A stretch of 64,000 nt of DNA from Scylla paramamosain (GCF_035594125.1 NC_087158.1:11169300-11233299); one strand, 5' to 3'. Numbered from the stretch's first letter, positions 1 to 14,219 are shown. The notes: generated by a model not told the origin, from the sequence alone. Numbers and translations: made by a program.

Positions 1-4
1 GTAT

Positions 5-1261
5 GTGGCAAAGTGCAGAGTCTGTGTCATGGGGAAGGAGGAGGGTGTGCGGGCCAAGACTAAGTTGGGTACGTTGGAAGCCAACCGCCCCTGGGAAGTG
101 TTGGCTGTTGACTTCACTTTGCTGGATCCGGCCAGGGATGGCAAGGAAAATGTATTGGTGGTGACGGATGTGTTTAGCAAGTTTGCCCTGGCCTTTCCTA
201 CTAAAAACCAAAAGGCAAGCACAGTAGCCAAGATCTTGGTGGAGGAGATTTTTCACCGTTTTGGTTGCCCAGAAAGGGTACATAGTGACCAGGGTAGGAA
301 TTTTGAGGGAAAGTTAGTGCAGGAACTATGCAAGTATTACCATGTAGCCAAGTCTCGTACCACCCCGTATCACCCTCAAGGAAATGGGATCTGTGAGAGG
401 TTTAACCGCACCTTACATGGGATGTTAGTTACCCTTGGTCAGGAACAGCGGGAGCATTGGCCTAGGCACTTGTCAAGCCTCACTGCCATCTATAATACCA
501 CACCCCATGCTGTCACTGGTTTTTCACCCCATTATTTGTTGTTTGGTGTGGAGCCCCATTTACCTTTGGATAGGTTCTGTGAGGAAACTGATAGTGAGCC
601 TACTAACCATAGCATGTGGATTAGGAAGCTCAGAGAGACACAGGAGGCTGCTTGGAAAGCAGCTAAGTTGAACATCAAGAGTTACCACAATACCAATAGG
701 TGGAAGCGTCAGGAGCAAGGAAAAGCAGAGCCATTGAGGGTGGGACAAAGAGTGTTGCTAAGGGACAATGCAGTACTAGGTAGGAGGAAGATTCAGCCTA
801 AGTTTGCAGCTGAGGTGTGGGAAGTTGAGGAGGTGTTGGATGGGGTGAGTGGGGTGTATAGGGTCAGACCAGAAGGTGAGTCCGGCTGTAGTAAGGTGTT
901 ACATCGCAGTAACTTGCGTCCTTGGAATGGCAGTGAGGGCCATGCAGGGACAAGTAATGAAGTGCCAGCAGGGACAAGTAATGAAGGGCCACCAGAGGAG
1001 GAAGAAGTAGAAATGCCAGATATGACAGAAGTGTTAAAGCGCTTTGGGTTTCCAGAACCAGACTCAGAGGAACAAATGGACTCAGTGGTTGAGCAGGAGG
1101 GAGAGGATGCCCTAGGGCCTGGTGAAGAGCCAGATGAACAGAGTGGTGAAGGCTCAGAGCAGGTTAAAGGGGTTCAGGCCCCTCAACTCAGGAGGTCTAG
1201 TAGGATTGCTGAAAGGGGTGCAACGGGTTCGTCTTGTGTTGGCTGTGGGGATTGTTCATGA
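5..1261 (+). CDS. Ty3/gypsy-type integrase (C-terminal part of pol)
   Basis: This 418-codon open frame is the integrase end of a retrotransposon polyprotein. The ATG at 5 is internal, and the true start is outside the window. A KCRxC pair at residues 3-7 is probably the tail of the HHCC zinc domain. The catalytic core has D36 (VDFT), D95 (HSDQGRNFE) and E131 (NGICERFNR), with exactly 35 residues between the last two, the DD35E arrangement of retroviral and retrotransposon integrases. A C-terminal region around residues 245-310 (QRVLLRD ... KVLHRSNLRPW) resembles the chromatin- or DNA-binding end of Ty3/gypsy integrases. An acidic, low-complexity tail follows before the stop at 1259-1261. The core is intact with no stops, so the copy may be fairly young. 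Confidence 0.9.
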   Translation: MAKCRVCVMGKEEGVRAKTKLGTLEANRPWEVLAVDFTLLDPARDGKENVLVVTDVFSKFALAFPTKNQKASTVAKILVEEIFHRFGCPERVHSDQGRNFEGKLVQELCKYYHVAKSRTTPYHPQGNGICERFNRTLHGMLVTLGQEQREHWPRHLSSLTAIYNTTPHAVTGFSPHYLLFGVEPHLPLDRFCEETDSEPTNHSMWIRKLRETQEAAWKAAKLNIKSYHNTNRWKRQEQGKAEPLRVGQRVLLRDNAVLGRRKIQPKFAAEVWEVEEVLDGVSGVYRVRPEGESGCSKVLHRSNLRPWNGSEGHAGTSNEVPAGTSNEGPPEEEEVEMPDMTEVLKRFGFPEPDSEEQMDSVVEQEGEDALGPGEEPDEQSGEGSEQVKGVQAPQLRRSSRIAERGATGSSCVGCGDCS

Positions 1262-1469
1262 GGGCATGCACAAAGTTCAGGGGGGGTGAGTGTAAGAAGT
1301 TGAAGTGGGCGCACCTGCGAGAGGCTCACAGACTAGTTAGCGAGTCCCGCCAAAACGAGTCTTAAGGCCCTGAAGGTTTGTTGTGGGGATTTTGGCGGGA
1401 GAGGCGAGCGAGAGAGAGACAGGGTGCAGAGTAGTGGTGGATTTGCCATTTGATTTGCAGGTATGTTAT

Positions 1470-3457
1470 TTAGGCCAGTCAATAGGGGAGGAAAAAAGGC
1501 CGAATAAGGAAAAAATTCATGGAAAGCTGGAACAAACTTCATTATCTTTGTAATAGGGTACTTAATAACATATTAATTTTGCACCCCTCTACCGCCCCGG
1601 ATTTGGCCGCCATCTTGGAAAAATGGCGGCGAAAAACAGTTTTTTGCAAATATCTCGCTTAGGACTGAATTTAGCTGAAAGTTTACTGATAAAAAATAAT
1701 CTTCATAAAATTTCCTATAAAATCTCCTTTATTCATTTTTTCTATTTATTGCACCGTTTTGGTGCTAGGAGTACGATAATATTTGAATTTAAATTTTTTC
1801 CTACCCTTTGCGCCTGAATAGCATGTGGTTATTTTTCTTGCATGCAATTTTCAATAATGCTTCAAGTTTCTAAGCTAACTGTAGTTTCTCTTTTGTTTCA
1901 GGACTATGAAAACAGACCCATAGCCTATCAGTGCTTGCTCTATTAAGGAAAAATGTCTTCATTAAAGAAATGCTTCATTTGTGAAGGAGAACTTTCCGAG
2001 GGTGAGACTCGAGAAGTTAAAGAAAAAGGTGTGCAGACATTAATAGACTACAGCATTAAATGGAAAGATGGAAAACAATCTCAATTAAAAGGCATGAAAA
2101 GTGTGAAAGTGCATGAAAAATGTAGGAAGGTGTACACAAAAGCAAGGAGTGCTGAAGCTTTCCGGTCAAGACAGGAACCCTCTCAAGTGCCTACAACGTC
2201 TCGAAGAAGTGTAGTCCCAGATTTTGACTTTCTTAAAGATTGTGTTTTTTTGTGGAAAGGAAGCTTCATATGATTTTCTGAAAAAAACAAAGCAAAAAAC
2301 TTTCAAGTGAGCGTGAATCTGTTCATCGTGTAGAGACTCTTCATGTTAGGGACACTATTTTCAAAGCAGGTGAAACGAGAAATGATGAATGGGGCCAAAC
2401 AGTATGCACTCGCATATCTAATGTAGTTGATTTAGTTGCTGCTGAGGCAAGGTACCATTCAACCTGCATGAAAAAATTCTACCAAGCATATCCTGGGATG
2501 AAACGTGGTCGTCCCAAAAGTGATACAGTTATAGAGGCAATGACACATGCTTTTAACTACCTGGAAGAAAACAGAGAAGAATGTCAATTTACTTTCAGTA
2601 AGATTTTTGAGGCATATGAGGGTGAACTACCAACTGAAAAAGCAATAAAGTCTGAACTGAAAGAAAGATATGGAGAAGACATTGTTGTTTCAGTGAACAA
2701 AAACAGAAAGCCTGTGGTGTGTTTCCGCGACACAGGGAACAAAATTCTGACTGATGCTAGGTATGAAAAACAAAGAAGTAAGGACGAGAAAGAAGAGCGA
2801 CTTCGAGTAGTAAAAGCAGCCGCCAAAATAATTGCTGAAGATATAAGGTCCCAGATATATGAAACTGATCTGTATCCATGTCCAGAAAATTTCTTAACTG
2901 ACATGGATTCTCTTATACCAGATACCCTCAGCTGTCTTGTTAAAACTGTTGTACTGAAGAACAAGAAAGGTGATACAAGTAAATGGGATAAGAAGTGCAC
3001 AGCAATTTCACACGCTATTCTGACCGCAGCTAGACCACATTCTTTCATATCCCCTCTACAAATAGGCCTTTCTGTTCATCTCAGTCAAAAGTATGGTTCT
3101 AAGCACCTACTGAATGTACTCTCTTCCTTGGGATAGGCAAAACAAGCCGCAAAATTTTTCATAGGCTTGGCACGAAAACGGTGTGACATATCAAAAATAT
3201 GCATAGAAGAGTAATTATAGGAAATTTTGCGTAGATTATTTTATGTATTGACATATTTTCTGTTAAAGTGAGTCCCAAGCGAGATATTTGCAAAAAACTA
3301 TTTTTCGCCACCATTTTTCCAAGATGGCGGCCAAATCCGGGACGGTAGAGGGGTGAAAAATTAATATGTTATTAAGTACCCTATTACAAAGATAATGAAG
3401 CTTGTTCCAGGTTTCCATGAATTTTTTCCTTATTCAATCCCCTATTGACTGGCCTAA
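1470..3457 (+). mobile_element. DNA transposon with long imperfect terminal inverted repeats, inserted in the gypsy LTR
   Basis: The left end (TTAGGCCAGTCAATAGGGG at 1470) recurs as its reverse complement at the right end (3439-3457). The inverted similarity continues inward for at least 200 bp, through shared blocks such as GGGTACTTAATAACATATT and GCAAATATCTCGCTT. It appears more weakly out to about 1770 and 3165. If the element is trimmed to TAGGCC...GGCCTA it is flanked by ATT on both sides, a possible 3-bp target duplication. Inside is a broken reading frame (1953-3136). The superfamily was not recognised. The size and missing C-terminal coding sequence suggest an internally deleted copy. 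Confidence 0.75.
1953..3136 (+). pseudogene. Broken zinc-motif protein of the TIR transposon
   Basis: Two open segments in different frames (1953-2273, 106 codons; 2468-3136, 222 codons) look like parts of one protein. The first begins KCFICEGELSEG and contains VHEKCRKVYTK, giving a C-x2-C plus H-x2-C zinc-binding pattern. Around 2236-2470 a second CxxC and a RYHSTC motif can be read across at least one frameshift. The second segment has GRPKSD and then AISHAILTAARPHSFISPLQ. I recall a long, widespread invertebrate protein of unknown function with these features and a similar ARPxSFxxPLQ block, but I cannot verify that here. The frame stops at LLNVLSSLG, where such proteins would continue, so this copy is truncated as well as shifted. 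Confidence 0.55.
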
Positions 3458-4136
3458 TTGGGATTTGTTGTATTCTTTCATGGTGAAACAGTGTACATTG
3501 GGGGACATTATTGGGAGATAGGGTGGTGATTTGTACGCTTGGTTGGCAGGAGTTTGGTCTTGGCAGTGTGCTGTGGGACGTCAGTGAGGTGGCACCGTAG
3601 CAGATACTGTGAACTAAGGAGGCTGCAGTGAGGAACTTGCTGTCCCTGGCTGCTATGGTGTTAGTACCGCCGTGCATGGAGGAAGAGGTGCAGTACTTCA
3701 GGGTAGTGGTAGTGGCGTACCTTCAGCGCGTTGGGTCGGTGTGCGGTTGGGCCTATAGGGTGTGAGGGTCCTGGGGGTACTGGTTAGGGTGGGACAGTGT
3801 CAGTGGCATATAACATTTCTTGTGTTGGTGCATGAAGTGTTTATTTCTCCTGTTTATTTGTATGTGGATTTACCCATTTTCTCATGGGATCAGGTATTTT
3901 GGAGTGCCAGCAGTGTGGCCTCTAAGAGTGTTAAGCACTCATATTTTATTTGTGTTTTCTTTATTATGTACTCATTTGTGTTTTCTTTATTATGTACTCA
4001 ACCATTAAATTTTTAAATTGTGGCCCGGGTTTCTGTGAACCTAAGCAGGAGGTTTAAATTAATCAATGGGTTCTTGTGGTGAGTGCTTGGTGAGCCTAAT
4101 TAAGGTAGGTTAACTGTGCCCTAGTTTTGCACTCAT

Positions 4137-5050
<914 letters not shown>

Positions 5051-5129
5051 TCTATGATGGTCCTGTTTGCCTTTGTGCATCTTCCCTGATTGTCGAGATT
5101 ACAGTCTGACACCAGGACCTTAACCTTTC

Positions 5130-6622
5130 TTAGTAGGTCATCATGATCAGGAGATACTTTATCCATTTAGGTTTGACATAATGTGGCACCTCATCATCCC
5201 ATTCAACTGCATTCTTACATAATTCTTGTAAAATTTGTTTTCCAGTCAGTATGAGAAGTGACACTAGACTTAATGGATCATATATAGAGCTCACTGTTGA
5301 CAGAATGCCTCTCCTGGTGAGTGGCTTGTCTTTCACCTTTATTCTAAATTGAAATGTGTCAGATTCTATGCACCACTCAACTCCCAAAGTTCTTTCTATA
5401 GGCAGTGTGTCTTCATTCTTACTAAAATCCAAACTTTTAATTCCATCTGCTCTCTCATGAGGAGAAATTGCAGCTAATACATATTTGTTGTTTGACAAGA
5501 ACTTATGAAGGTTAAAACCTCCCTTGTAATATAATTCTTTGCTCTGCTGAATAAGAGTGACAGCTTCAAACCATCATCAACATAAAAGTTGTTTCTTACA
5601 AACTTGGCTGCATCAGATCCACATCCGTAGTCATCTGCAGCTTTCTTAAGTGCAAAGTTGGCTACACTTGGAGATGAAGTAGCTCCAAACAGGTGAGCTG
5701 TCATTCTGTATTCAGCTATCTTATTATTAAGGTCACCATTTTCCCACCAAAGGAATCTTAACATGTCTCTGTGTTCTGGGTTGACCTTCACTTGATGGTA
5801 CATTGCTTCTATATCACATACAAGTGCAATGCTTTCTTGCCTAAACCTACACAACACTCCAATAAGTTTTTTGGTAAGGTCTGGGCCTTGTAACAGGTGA
5901 CTGTTTAATGACTGGTTCCTGTAGTTTGCACTACAGTCAAGTACAACATTCAACTTCTTTGGCTTTCTCGGATGATAGACTCCATGATGTGGAATGTACC
6001 AGACCTTACCATCATTCCTAACTAAATCCTTTGTCGGTACAACCTCTGCATAACCTTTTGTAATCATATCATCCATAAACACTTTGTAATCACCTTTGTG
6101 TTGATTATCCTTCTCAAGTTTAGCTCTTAACTTCTTGAGTCTCTGCTCTGCTAATAGTTTGTTGTTTGGTAGCTTGACGTTATCATCTTTAAGAGGAAGG
6201 GGCAACTCATAATGGCCATCCTTCAGCTGATGTACTCCTTCTTTCATCTTACTCATAAACCTTTTATTTTCATATGATAATGGAGTGTCAGCTGACTTTC
6301 TGTCACTGAAGTCAAGTTCAAACATATCTCTCACTTGAGAAGGATTAATCATGTCTTTGGTTTTAGTAGGAACCACTGAGAAATTAACCCTCTTTTCTTC
6401 ATTGATTTCTACTTCTTGTGTCACTGTTCTGTAGACTACCACTGTATCCTCCAATGGACTTGAATGGGGTGAGTTTCTACCAATGATGCCCCAACCTAGC
6501 TCTGTCCTACGAGCATAGGGATGCTTCTTGCTATCACTTGCTATTTGCTCTTCTGCCATAATGGCTTCTGCACAATCAAGACCAATGAGGAGTCCTATGT
6601 CAACATTTGGGTCATATTTCAA
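5130..6622 (-). pseudogene. BEL/Pao pol remnant: reverse transcriptase and following region
   Basis: Two overlapping minus-strand frames make up a pol fragment. The first (6622-5474, 382 codons) starts in the region after the protease and carries reverse-transcriptase motifs: VLDCSANY, LVCDIEAMYHQV (catalytic Asp), and NNFYVDDG (the xxDD catalytic box in its BEL/Pao form). The second (5498-5130) has RTLGVEWCIESDTFQF, RRGILSTVSSIYDPL and LILTGKQILQELC, the stretch between RT and RNase H seen in Pao-type pol. A frameshift near 5490 separates them. No integrase follows: sequence runs almost directly into the LTR-like repeat near 5050, so RNase H and integrase appear deleted. Confidence 0.85.
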
Positions 6623-6894
6623 TAGTTTGTCAGAGATTGCCTTTAAGTGGGGCCAGTTACAAGCAGTCTCGGACCTTGGTATCTGACTCCATCCAGCTGA
6701 AATTTTTTTTTTTTTGTTGAATATGCTGAAGGGAGTGATATTTCCACTTCTTCATTATAACCTCTTACTTAATTTAAGTCCATGAATTTTGGTAGAATCA
6801 GTGACTTGTTTTCCACTTATTGTGTGGATATTAAGTGACACTGATGGTCTGCTAACTCCCAATTTATTCAGAGTGCTTTCCTTGATGAATGAAG

Positions 6895-8076
6895 CATCAG
6901 ACTGGCACAAAGCTTTGATTTCCAAACTACCCTCCTACGGTTTCTATCCTTTTCTCTGTAACTTCATCTCAAGTTTCCTTTCTGACCGTTCTATTGCTGC
7001 TGTGGTAGACGGTCACTGTTCTTCTCCTAAATCTATTAACAGTGGTGTTCCTCGGGGTTCTGTCCTGTCACCAACTCTCTTCTTATTATTCATTAATGAT
7101 CTTCTAAACCAAACTTCTTGTCTTATCCACTCCTACGCTGATGATACCACCCTGCACTTTTCCACGTCTTTTCATAGACGTCCAACCCTTCAGGAGGTAA
7201 ACATATCACGCAGGGAAGCCACAGAATGCTTGACTTCTGATCTTTCTAAAATTTCTGATTGAGGCAGAGCAAACTTGGTATTGTTCAATGCCTCAAAAAC
7301 TCAATTCCTCCATCTATCAACTTGACACAACCTTCCAGACAACTATCCCCTCTTCTTCAATGACGCTCAACTGTCCCTCTCTTCTACACTGAACATCCTC
7401 GGTCTGTCCTTTACTTATAATCTGAACTGGAAACTTCACATGTCATCTCTAGCTAAAACAGCTTCTATGAAGTTAGGCGTTCTGAGACGTCTCCGCCAGT
7501 TTTTCTCACCCCCCAGCTGCTAACTCTGTACAAGGGCCTTATCCACCCATGTATGGAGTATGCTTCACATGTCTGGGGGGGTTCCACTCATACTGCTCTT
7601 CTAGACAGGGTGGAATCAAAAGCTTTTCGTCTCATCAACTCCTCTCCTCTAACTGACTGTCTTCAGCCTCTCTCTCACCGCTGCAGTGTTGCATATCTAG
7701 CTGTCTTCTACCGCTATTTTCATGCTAACTGCTCTTCTCATCTTGCTAACTGCATGCCTCCCCTCCTTCCGCGGCCTCACTGCACAAGACTTTCTTCTTT
7801 CTCTCACCCCTATTCCGTCCACTTCTCTAATGCAAGAGTTAACCAGTATTCTCAATCATTCATCCCTTTCTCTGGTAAACTCTGGAACTCCCTGCCTGCT
7901 TCTGTATTTCCACCTTCCTATGACTTGAATTCCTTCAAGAGGGAGGTTTCAAGACACTTATTCATCAATTTTTGACCACTTCTTTGACCCTTTTATGGGA
8001 CTGGCATTTCAGTGGGCATTTTTTTTTTAGATTTTTGTTGCCCTTGGCCAGTGTCCTTCCTACATAAAAAAAAAAG
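6895..8076 (+). mobile_element. Jockey/BS-like LINE, 5'-truncated copy A
   Basis: This 3' end of a non-LTR retrotransposon lies inside the BEL/Pao element and splits its gag from its pol. Reading frames at 6900-7262 and 7553-7975 carry [13 protein letters not shown] and the RT catalytic box [10 protein letters not shown], and end in HLFINF. The 3' UTR (TTTTATGGGACTGGCATTTC ... CCTACATAAAA) ends in an A tail near 8076. The same sequence recurs in at least seven other places in this window. Stops at 7261 and 7325 and a frameshift near 7515 make it inactive. Truncation at about 6895, within the RT domain, is the usual result of incomplete target-primed reverse transcription. Confidence 0.88.
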
Positions 8077-10291
8077 ATTGCTCATCCAGCAGGGCATACA
8101 CTAAAACTTTATTCTCTTCATTATTAACATGATGTAACCATACAGGAACTATCATGGTGTGCATGTCATGTGTCACTGATTCTGTCACTTTGACCTTATT
8201 TGCTACTACTGTGGGTTTATCATCTTTAGGCTGAGTTGCTTGTGCTGGCACCCTTTGGCTCTCAGTTCTTGTTATGTCATCATTTTGAAGAGCTATGGGA
8301 TGGTATCTCTGACATACTTTACAAACTTTCCTTCTTCTACAATCCTTTCCTTTGTGACCCATTTTTAGACACCCTGTACATAACCATTTTTCTTTAGCAA
8401 ATTTGTACCTAGTATTACCATCAAGTTTAGCAAATTCCTTGCAATCATCTAAATCATGATCCTTTGTACAGTAGTGACAAAATCGTCCTTTCCTTTCCTG
8501 GTCCTTGGGATACTGTTTGTTGGCTTGTACATTTACTTTACTTTGGAATGACCACATTGGTTTTTCCTCAATTGCTTTAGCCATGAAAGTTCTACTCCCT
8601 CTATTCTTTGTCATGATGTTTGATTCCCTTGGTTTCCAATTGGTTACCTTTGTTTGAGTTTTGATCCAGTCATTTACTTCCCTACTTACTGAATTCCAGG
8701 AAACAAAGGAATTGCTTGCTCCTTTTGCTTCTTTCTGGACAAATTCACATAACATTTCAAAGGGTGGGTGGTGCTTTTCACCACTACTAGGAGAGTTGTT
8801 ATTACTGTTAGTATCAAGATATATCATTACTTGCTTTCTCCAGTCATGAACAATATGTTCAGGGAGTTTTGCTAGCACCTTTCTCTGCTCTCTAGGGTCA
8901 TTCAGAAATGACAAATGAGAAGTGTGTTTCATTGCAGCTAAACAGCACTTCAAAAAATCTGAGAATGCAGTTAATGCTGGACCATTATGCGGAGAGATTG
9001 GTAGCCAATTCATTAACTTTTTTGTGTAAGCATCAGCTATGATGCTTTTGTTTCCAAATCTATCCCTAAGAATTTTCTTTGCTTGCACATAGTCAGCATT
9101 GGAGTTAAAGTGCATTAACATTTTAATGGCATCCTTTGCCTCACCAGTTGTATACCTGTCTAAGTAGGCAAGTCTCTCTCTACCAATAGAAGTTTTAGAT
9201 TCTACATAAGTTTCGGAGTTTTTCAACCAACTTGGAAATTCCATGGGTTCTCCATCAAAAGTGTTAGGTTCTATTGGAGGGAGGCTCCACTTGGGATCAG
9301 GTATGTTAATTGCAAAGGTTCCCCCAGGATGGGAAAAGGATTGATGATTCTGTCTCACATTATTAGGCATATTGACATTATGAGTGTGTCTATGAGAACT
9401 TGGTACAAGACTTTGAGCTGTAGCGTTGAGATTTATTGCCTGAGGTTCACTAAATATTTGTCCATCTACTTCATTTGTCATCAATTCATTATCTCTATTG
9501 CAAGAAGAAGGTTACTGTGGGTCATGGAATGTAACATATTTATGAGGCATGGCATTGTCACTTTGTTTATTTGCAATTGCTTGTGCTTTCATTTCATTTT
9601 GTGACTCTATTTATTGTTGAAGATAACTTTGCTTCTCTACACTTTCATCATTACCTGGAAGCATTTTTACTTCTTCTTCAACTAAGCTAAGAGCATTAAG
9701 TTCTGCACTAGCAACTGCTAAATTTCTCTCTCTCTTTTTCTTTGCAAACATTGCCTGGTCTCTAGCTAACCTAACTTCTGCCTCTGCTAAACTATCATGA
9801 TATTCCATTTCCTTTCTAAGTCTGGCTACCTTTGCTGCTGCTTCTTGCTTTCTTTGTGCTGATGAACATGATGAAGTAGATGAGACTCTAGAATGTCTAG
9901 ACCGTTTGCTAGAACAAATTGATCCTTTGTCATTCTTTAACTCTTTTCTTTTACATTCTATACTTTCAAATATTTCATGGTGAACTCGTTGATTGTGTTC
10001 CAGCTCTTCATTTAGCTTCTCTGACTTTTCTGGCTATAATTCCACCAGTTTTGTGTATTCCACGTAATACTGATGAAATTCCTCTATTACTTCACTTGAC
10101 ATGGGCTCTAATTCAAAGGGGCTAATTACAATTTTTAGTCCTTTCTTAATTTTGCTGGTAACACTGCTCCATTTACACTTACAGGACTCTGCTCTTCCCT
10201 TGGTTACACTGATTTGATATTCTCTTCCTTTGTCGGTCAGCACTTGCTCCCTGACACTAACTTCTTCATTACAAGCTTGACCCTTGTCCAC
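8060..10291 (-). pseudogene. BEL/Pao gag-protease remnant
   Basis: The main frame (9484-8060, 474 codons) is a BEL/Pao Gag. It has a capsid-like region (WSLPPIEPNTFDGEPMEFPS and LKNSETYVESK), then two zinc knuckles: C-x2-C-x3-H-x4-C at CHYCTKDHDLDDC and C-x2-C-x4-H-x4-C at CTGCLKMGHKGKDC. A protease start follows (VYALLDEQS, the catalytic Asp region), where the LINE insertion cuts the frame. Upstream, 10291-10034 and 9808-9611 encode lysine/glutamate-rich, probably coiled-coil Gag N-terminal sequence. They are separated from each other by a stop near 10033, with further stops between them and the main frame. The polyprotein is thus broken at several points and cannot be made whole. Confidence 0.82.
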
Positions 10292-10499
10292 TTGCTAACC
10301 CTCACCTTCCCTAAGGCCATCTACGACATTAATTTCCTCAGTATCAGACATATCTAACAACTTAATTGTGTCAATACTAAGACACTGAAAGAGCAATTAA
10401 AATTACCACTCTAATACTAGCTAATTGTGGGTAATTTTCGTTCACTTAGGCTACTCAATTCAGTGCACATACATAGTATTATACTTTCTTGCCTGTGAC

Positions 10500-11338
<839 letters not shown>

Positions 11339-11344
11339 TCGTAT

Positions 11345-13300
11345 ATATCAGGAGATCAGGAGAGTCATCTGTGTCTTGTAGATTCCCATGAACTCACAGC
11401 ATGCCCAAAACACCAGCAACTCATGTCTGGTCAGAGTGCATCTCACCTTGGGTGCCAAATCTGGTGAAAAACTGAGTTTACCAGCACCTCAGCCACTGTC
11501 TCTGCCTTGTTACTAGAGAGGACATTGGTTTCTAGCCACTATATAAAGTAGTCCATCACAACACAAATGAACTGGTTGTCTCATGGCGGTGCAGGGCAGG
11601 GGATCAGAGATATCCACTGCCATCTTCTCCATGGATGTCCATCTGTAGTATAGCTGGAGTGGCACGCTCATCTGGCAGGTTGGCCCCTTCTTTGCACCAC
11701 ACACTCAACACATCTTACACCACTCCTCCGCATCACATTGCATGCCAATCCAAGAAGTGCTGATGGAGGTGGCACAGCATCTTTTTCACACCCTGGTGGC
11801 TACTTGTGACTCCTGGATGTATCTCTTGCTGGGAAAGCATCACCACCATCAATCACACACTTTCCTCTTTAAATCCATCATCCCAGTGTCTTTGCAACAT
11901 GCCCTCATGCAGCCTGAGTGTGGTCCATTGATCCACAAGGCACTTAACAGCAGAACTGTCTGGCAACACATCATCCCAGTGCAGCTTCAGTGACCACCTC
12001 CAGCTAGCAGACCATGAGAGGAAAGATCCTGATCTTCCTGCTGCGCCTTCATCCACGACTCATGAGCTTCTTCACTCTCACCTCCCATCCTCAAGCAGTG
12101 ACACAGTCCCAGGCACTTTTATAGCATAGTGAGAACAGTTCGGCTCACAGTGGGGGCAGATCAAGCTGTTGGTGTTGTTGTGCACTTGCCCTTGTCAATG
12201 CACAATACAATAGTTGTACTGCTCTACTCACCTAACCACTGTGCCAGCTGTCCCTCTGGTTCCTTCACACAGCAGAAGGTGGTGTGGTCAGTCCTGACTC
12301 TGCCATGTACAGATAAACAAGATTTCCACCACTGCCAATAACTCCTTTCACGTGATGCAGTAGTTGCATACTGGCCAGCTAAACTTGGTGCTGTAATACA
12401 CCACCATGCTTTCCTTGCCCCTCCAAGACTTGGGACAGCACCACCCTGACACCCTCAGTGCTGACACTGGTGGCAAGCAGATAGAAGACAGGGGCATCTG
12501 CTACAGCTCCCTTTAGGCCCTCAAAGGCTCAATGGCACACCTCATCCCAGTTAAAGCACACCCCCTTTCTTGAGAGTTGGGTGAGGGGTGTAGCCACTAT
12601 AGGAAACCCCTTCATAAACCTCCAGTAATATGTGCAGAGGCCAAGGAAGCTTCTCATCTCTGTTCCACAGCTGGGCACTTTCAGTAGATTGGTGTAGACA
12701 AAGTGGCCCAGGAAAGGTACCTCATGCTGGAAGAAAGTACAAATCTGAGGGCTGAGCTTGAGGTTTGCTTTCCTCAGATGGCACACTTCCTCCAGCTCTT
12801 CCTTGAAGGTGATCCTAACAATAAATGCATCATTAAAGTAGACTGCAGTTCCTCAAGCATTTTCTCCATCAGATGCTCAAAAAACCCAGCAGCATTACAG
12901 AGACCAAAAAAAGGCATCACATTAAAGTGACAGTTCCTGCCTGAAAGAGAACATGATCTTCTTGTCCTCCTTTGTCATCTCCACCTAATTGTAACCAGAT
13001 TTGAGATCCAGCATGGAGAACCATTATACCCGTCAGGGTATCAATTATGTCATCTATATCTAGAAGTGTTGCATGATAATTTAGTTGCTTTAATGACCAC
13101 AAAGGAGTATATTTTCATTCATATTTGTCATGCACTCATAAAACATGTTGCAACCCACCCAAGTTTTTTTTGAGGTGTAATCGTGGAAGGGAGGTGACCC
13201 CCAGGCCACAAGGTACATTCATGTTGAGATGGTTCAGCTGACATGCCAGCTCATGCTTTAAAATGTGCAATTTCATCACAAAGATGAAATGTTTGGGGCT
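11345..13300 (-). pseudogene. Decayed Ty3/gypsy pol (RT, RNase H, integrase)
   Basis: Read on the minus strand, pol fragments occur in order from right to left. Around 13100-12900 is an RT palm-like stretch. At 12786-12529 are LKLSPQICTFFQHEVPFLGH and EMRSFLGLCTYYWRFMKGF, the classic RT/RNase H connection of Ty3/gypsy elements, followed by TPLTQLSRKGVCFNWDE. Around 12056-11853 is RNase H to integrase linker sequence. At 11704-11513 is GPTCQMSVPLQLY ... MEKMAVDISDPLP, the integrase core start with its first catalytic Asp (AVDI). Frequent stops and shifts separate the pieces. The element is cut at the left by the (TA)n array, and no LTR was seen. It differs in sequence from the gypsy copy at 1-1261. 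Confidence 0.8.
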
Positions 13301-13640
13301 TTTATTATTTGGAATAAAGAAACCATCTGAAAATTATATATATATATTTTTTTTTTAGTTTCCCTTGTACATAAATAACAAAAATTGCCTTGTATATCTT
13401 TCTATTTATACTATACCAAGTCAGCAGCCACTGTTTGAGAGGATGGTCAAGTATTTACATGCATATAATCACATTTATAAGCATGTTCACAAGTATTTCC
13501 TCACAGAAATTGTACTATGTTAATTAATCTAATGCATTCCAACATCTATCCTTTGAGACTTCTTGAAGAGAATGGTCACAAATGAAGATTTTCCTTTCAC
13601 ATTTGTCCATACACTCCACTAGTATACACTCCTATCTCCT

Positions 13641-13653
13641 TAACCTCTAAGTC

Positions 13654-13718
<65 letters not shown>

Positions 13719-13967
13719 GGTGTTTTCACTTATTCATGCTGAGGAAAGGACCAACCTGCATCTCTCTCTCTCTCTCTCATGGTGTTTTCACTTATTCATG
13801 CTGAGGAAGGGACCAACCTGCATCTCTCTCTCTCTCTCTCTCTCTCTTTCATGTGGTGTTTTCACTTATTCATGCTGAGTAAAGGACTGACCTGCATCTT
13901 AATTCTCTCTCTCTCTCTCTCTCACGGTGTTTTCACTTATGTTGATGAAAGGACCAACTTGCATCTT

Positions 13968-14006
<39 letters not shown>
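13641..14006. repeat. (CT)n arrays interleaved with a ~45-bp repeated unit
   Basis: A (CT)n array (about 13659-13716) is followed by four copies of a unit of about 45 bp (TGGTGTTTTCACTTATTCAT ... GACCAACCTGCAT) starting near 13718, 13780, 13854 and 13925. Each copy is followed by its own CT run. The last two units share an extra CTTAATT before the CT run, so they are the closest relatives. The block is a higher-order tandem array of microsatellite plus unique spacer. It lies 3' of SRP54. Confidence 0.9.
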
Positions 14007-14007
<1 letters not shown>

Positions 14008-14219
14008 CCTATTAAGACTGTCCTTCCATTTAAAGGACAACTCTTCTCCTGAGACCTATCTGTGGGTAAGGCTGAGGCTTTGTACAAACCACACATCCTA
14101 TCGTCTTACTCAAGGAAGACTGTAACAGCCCATTGTCAGTGAAAATCTTTGCAACCTGAGCAGGGTTTCAGCATTCACCTGTCAAGTGGCAAGTCTGGAT
14201 GGTCTCCACTGAACCGTGT

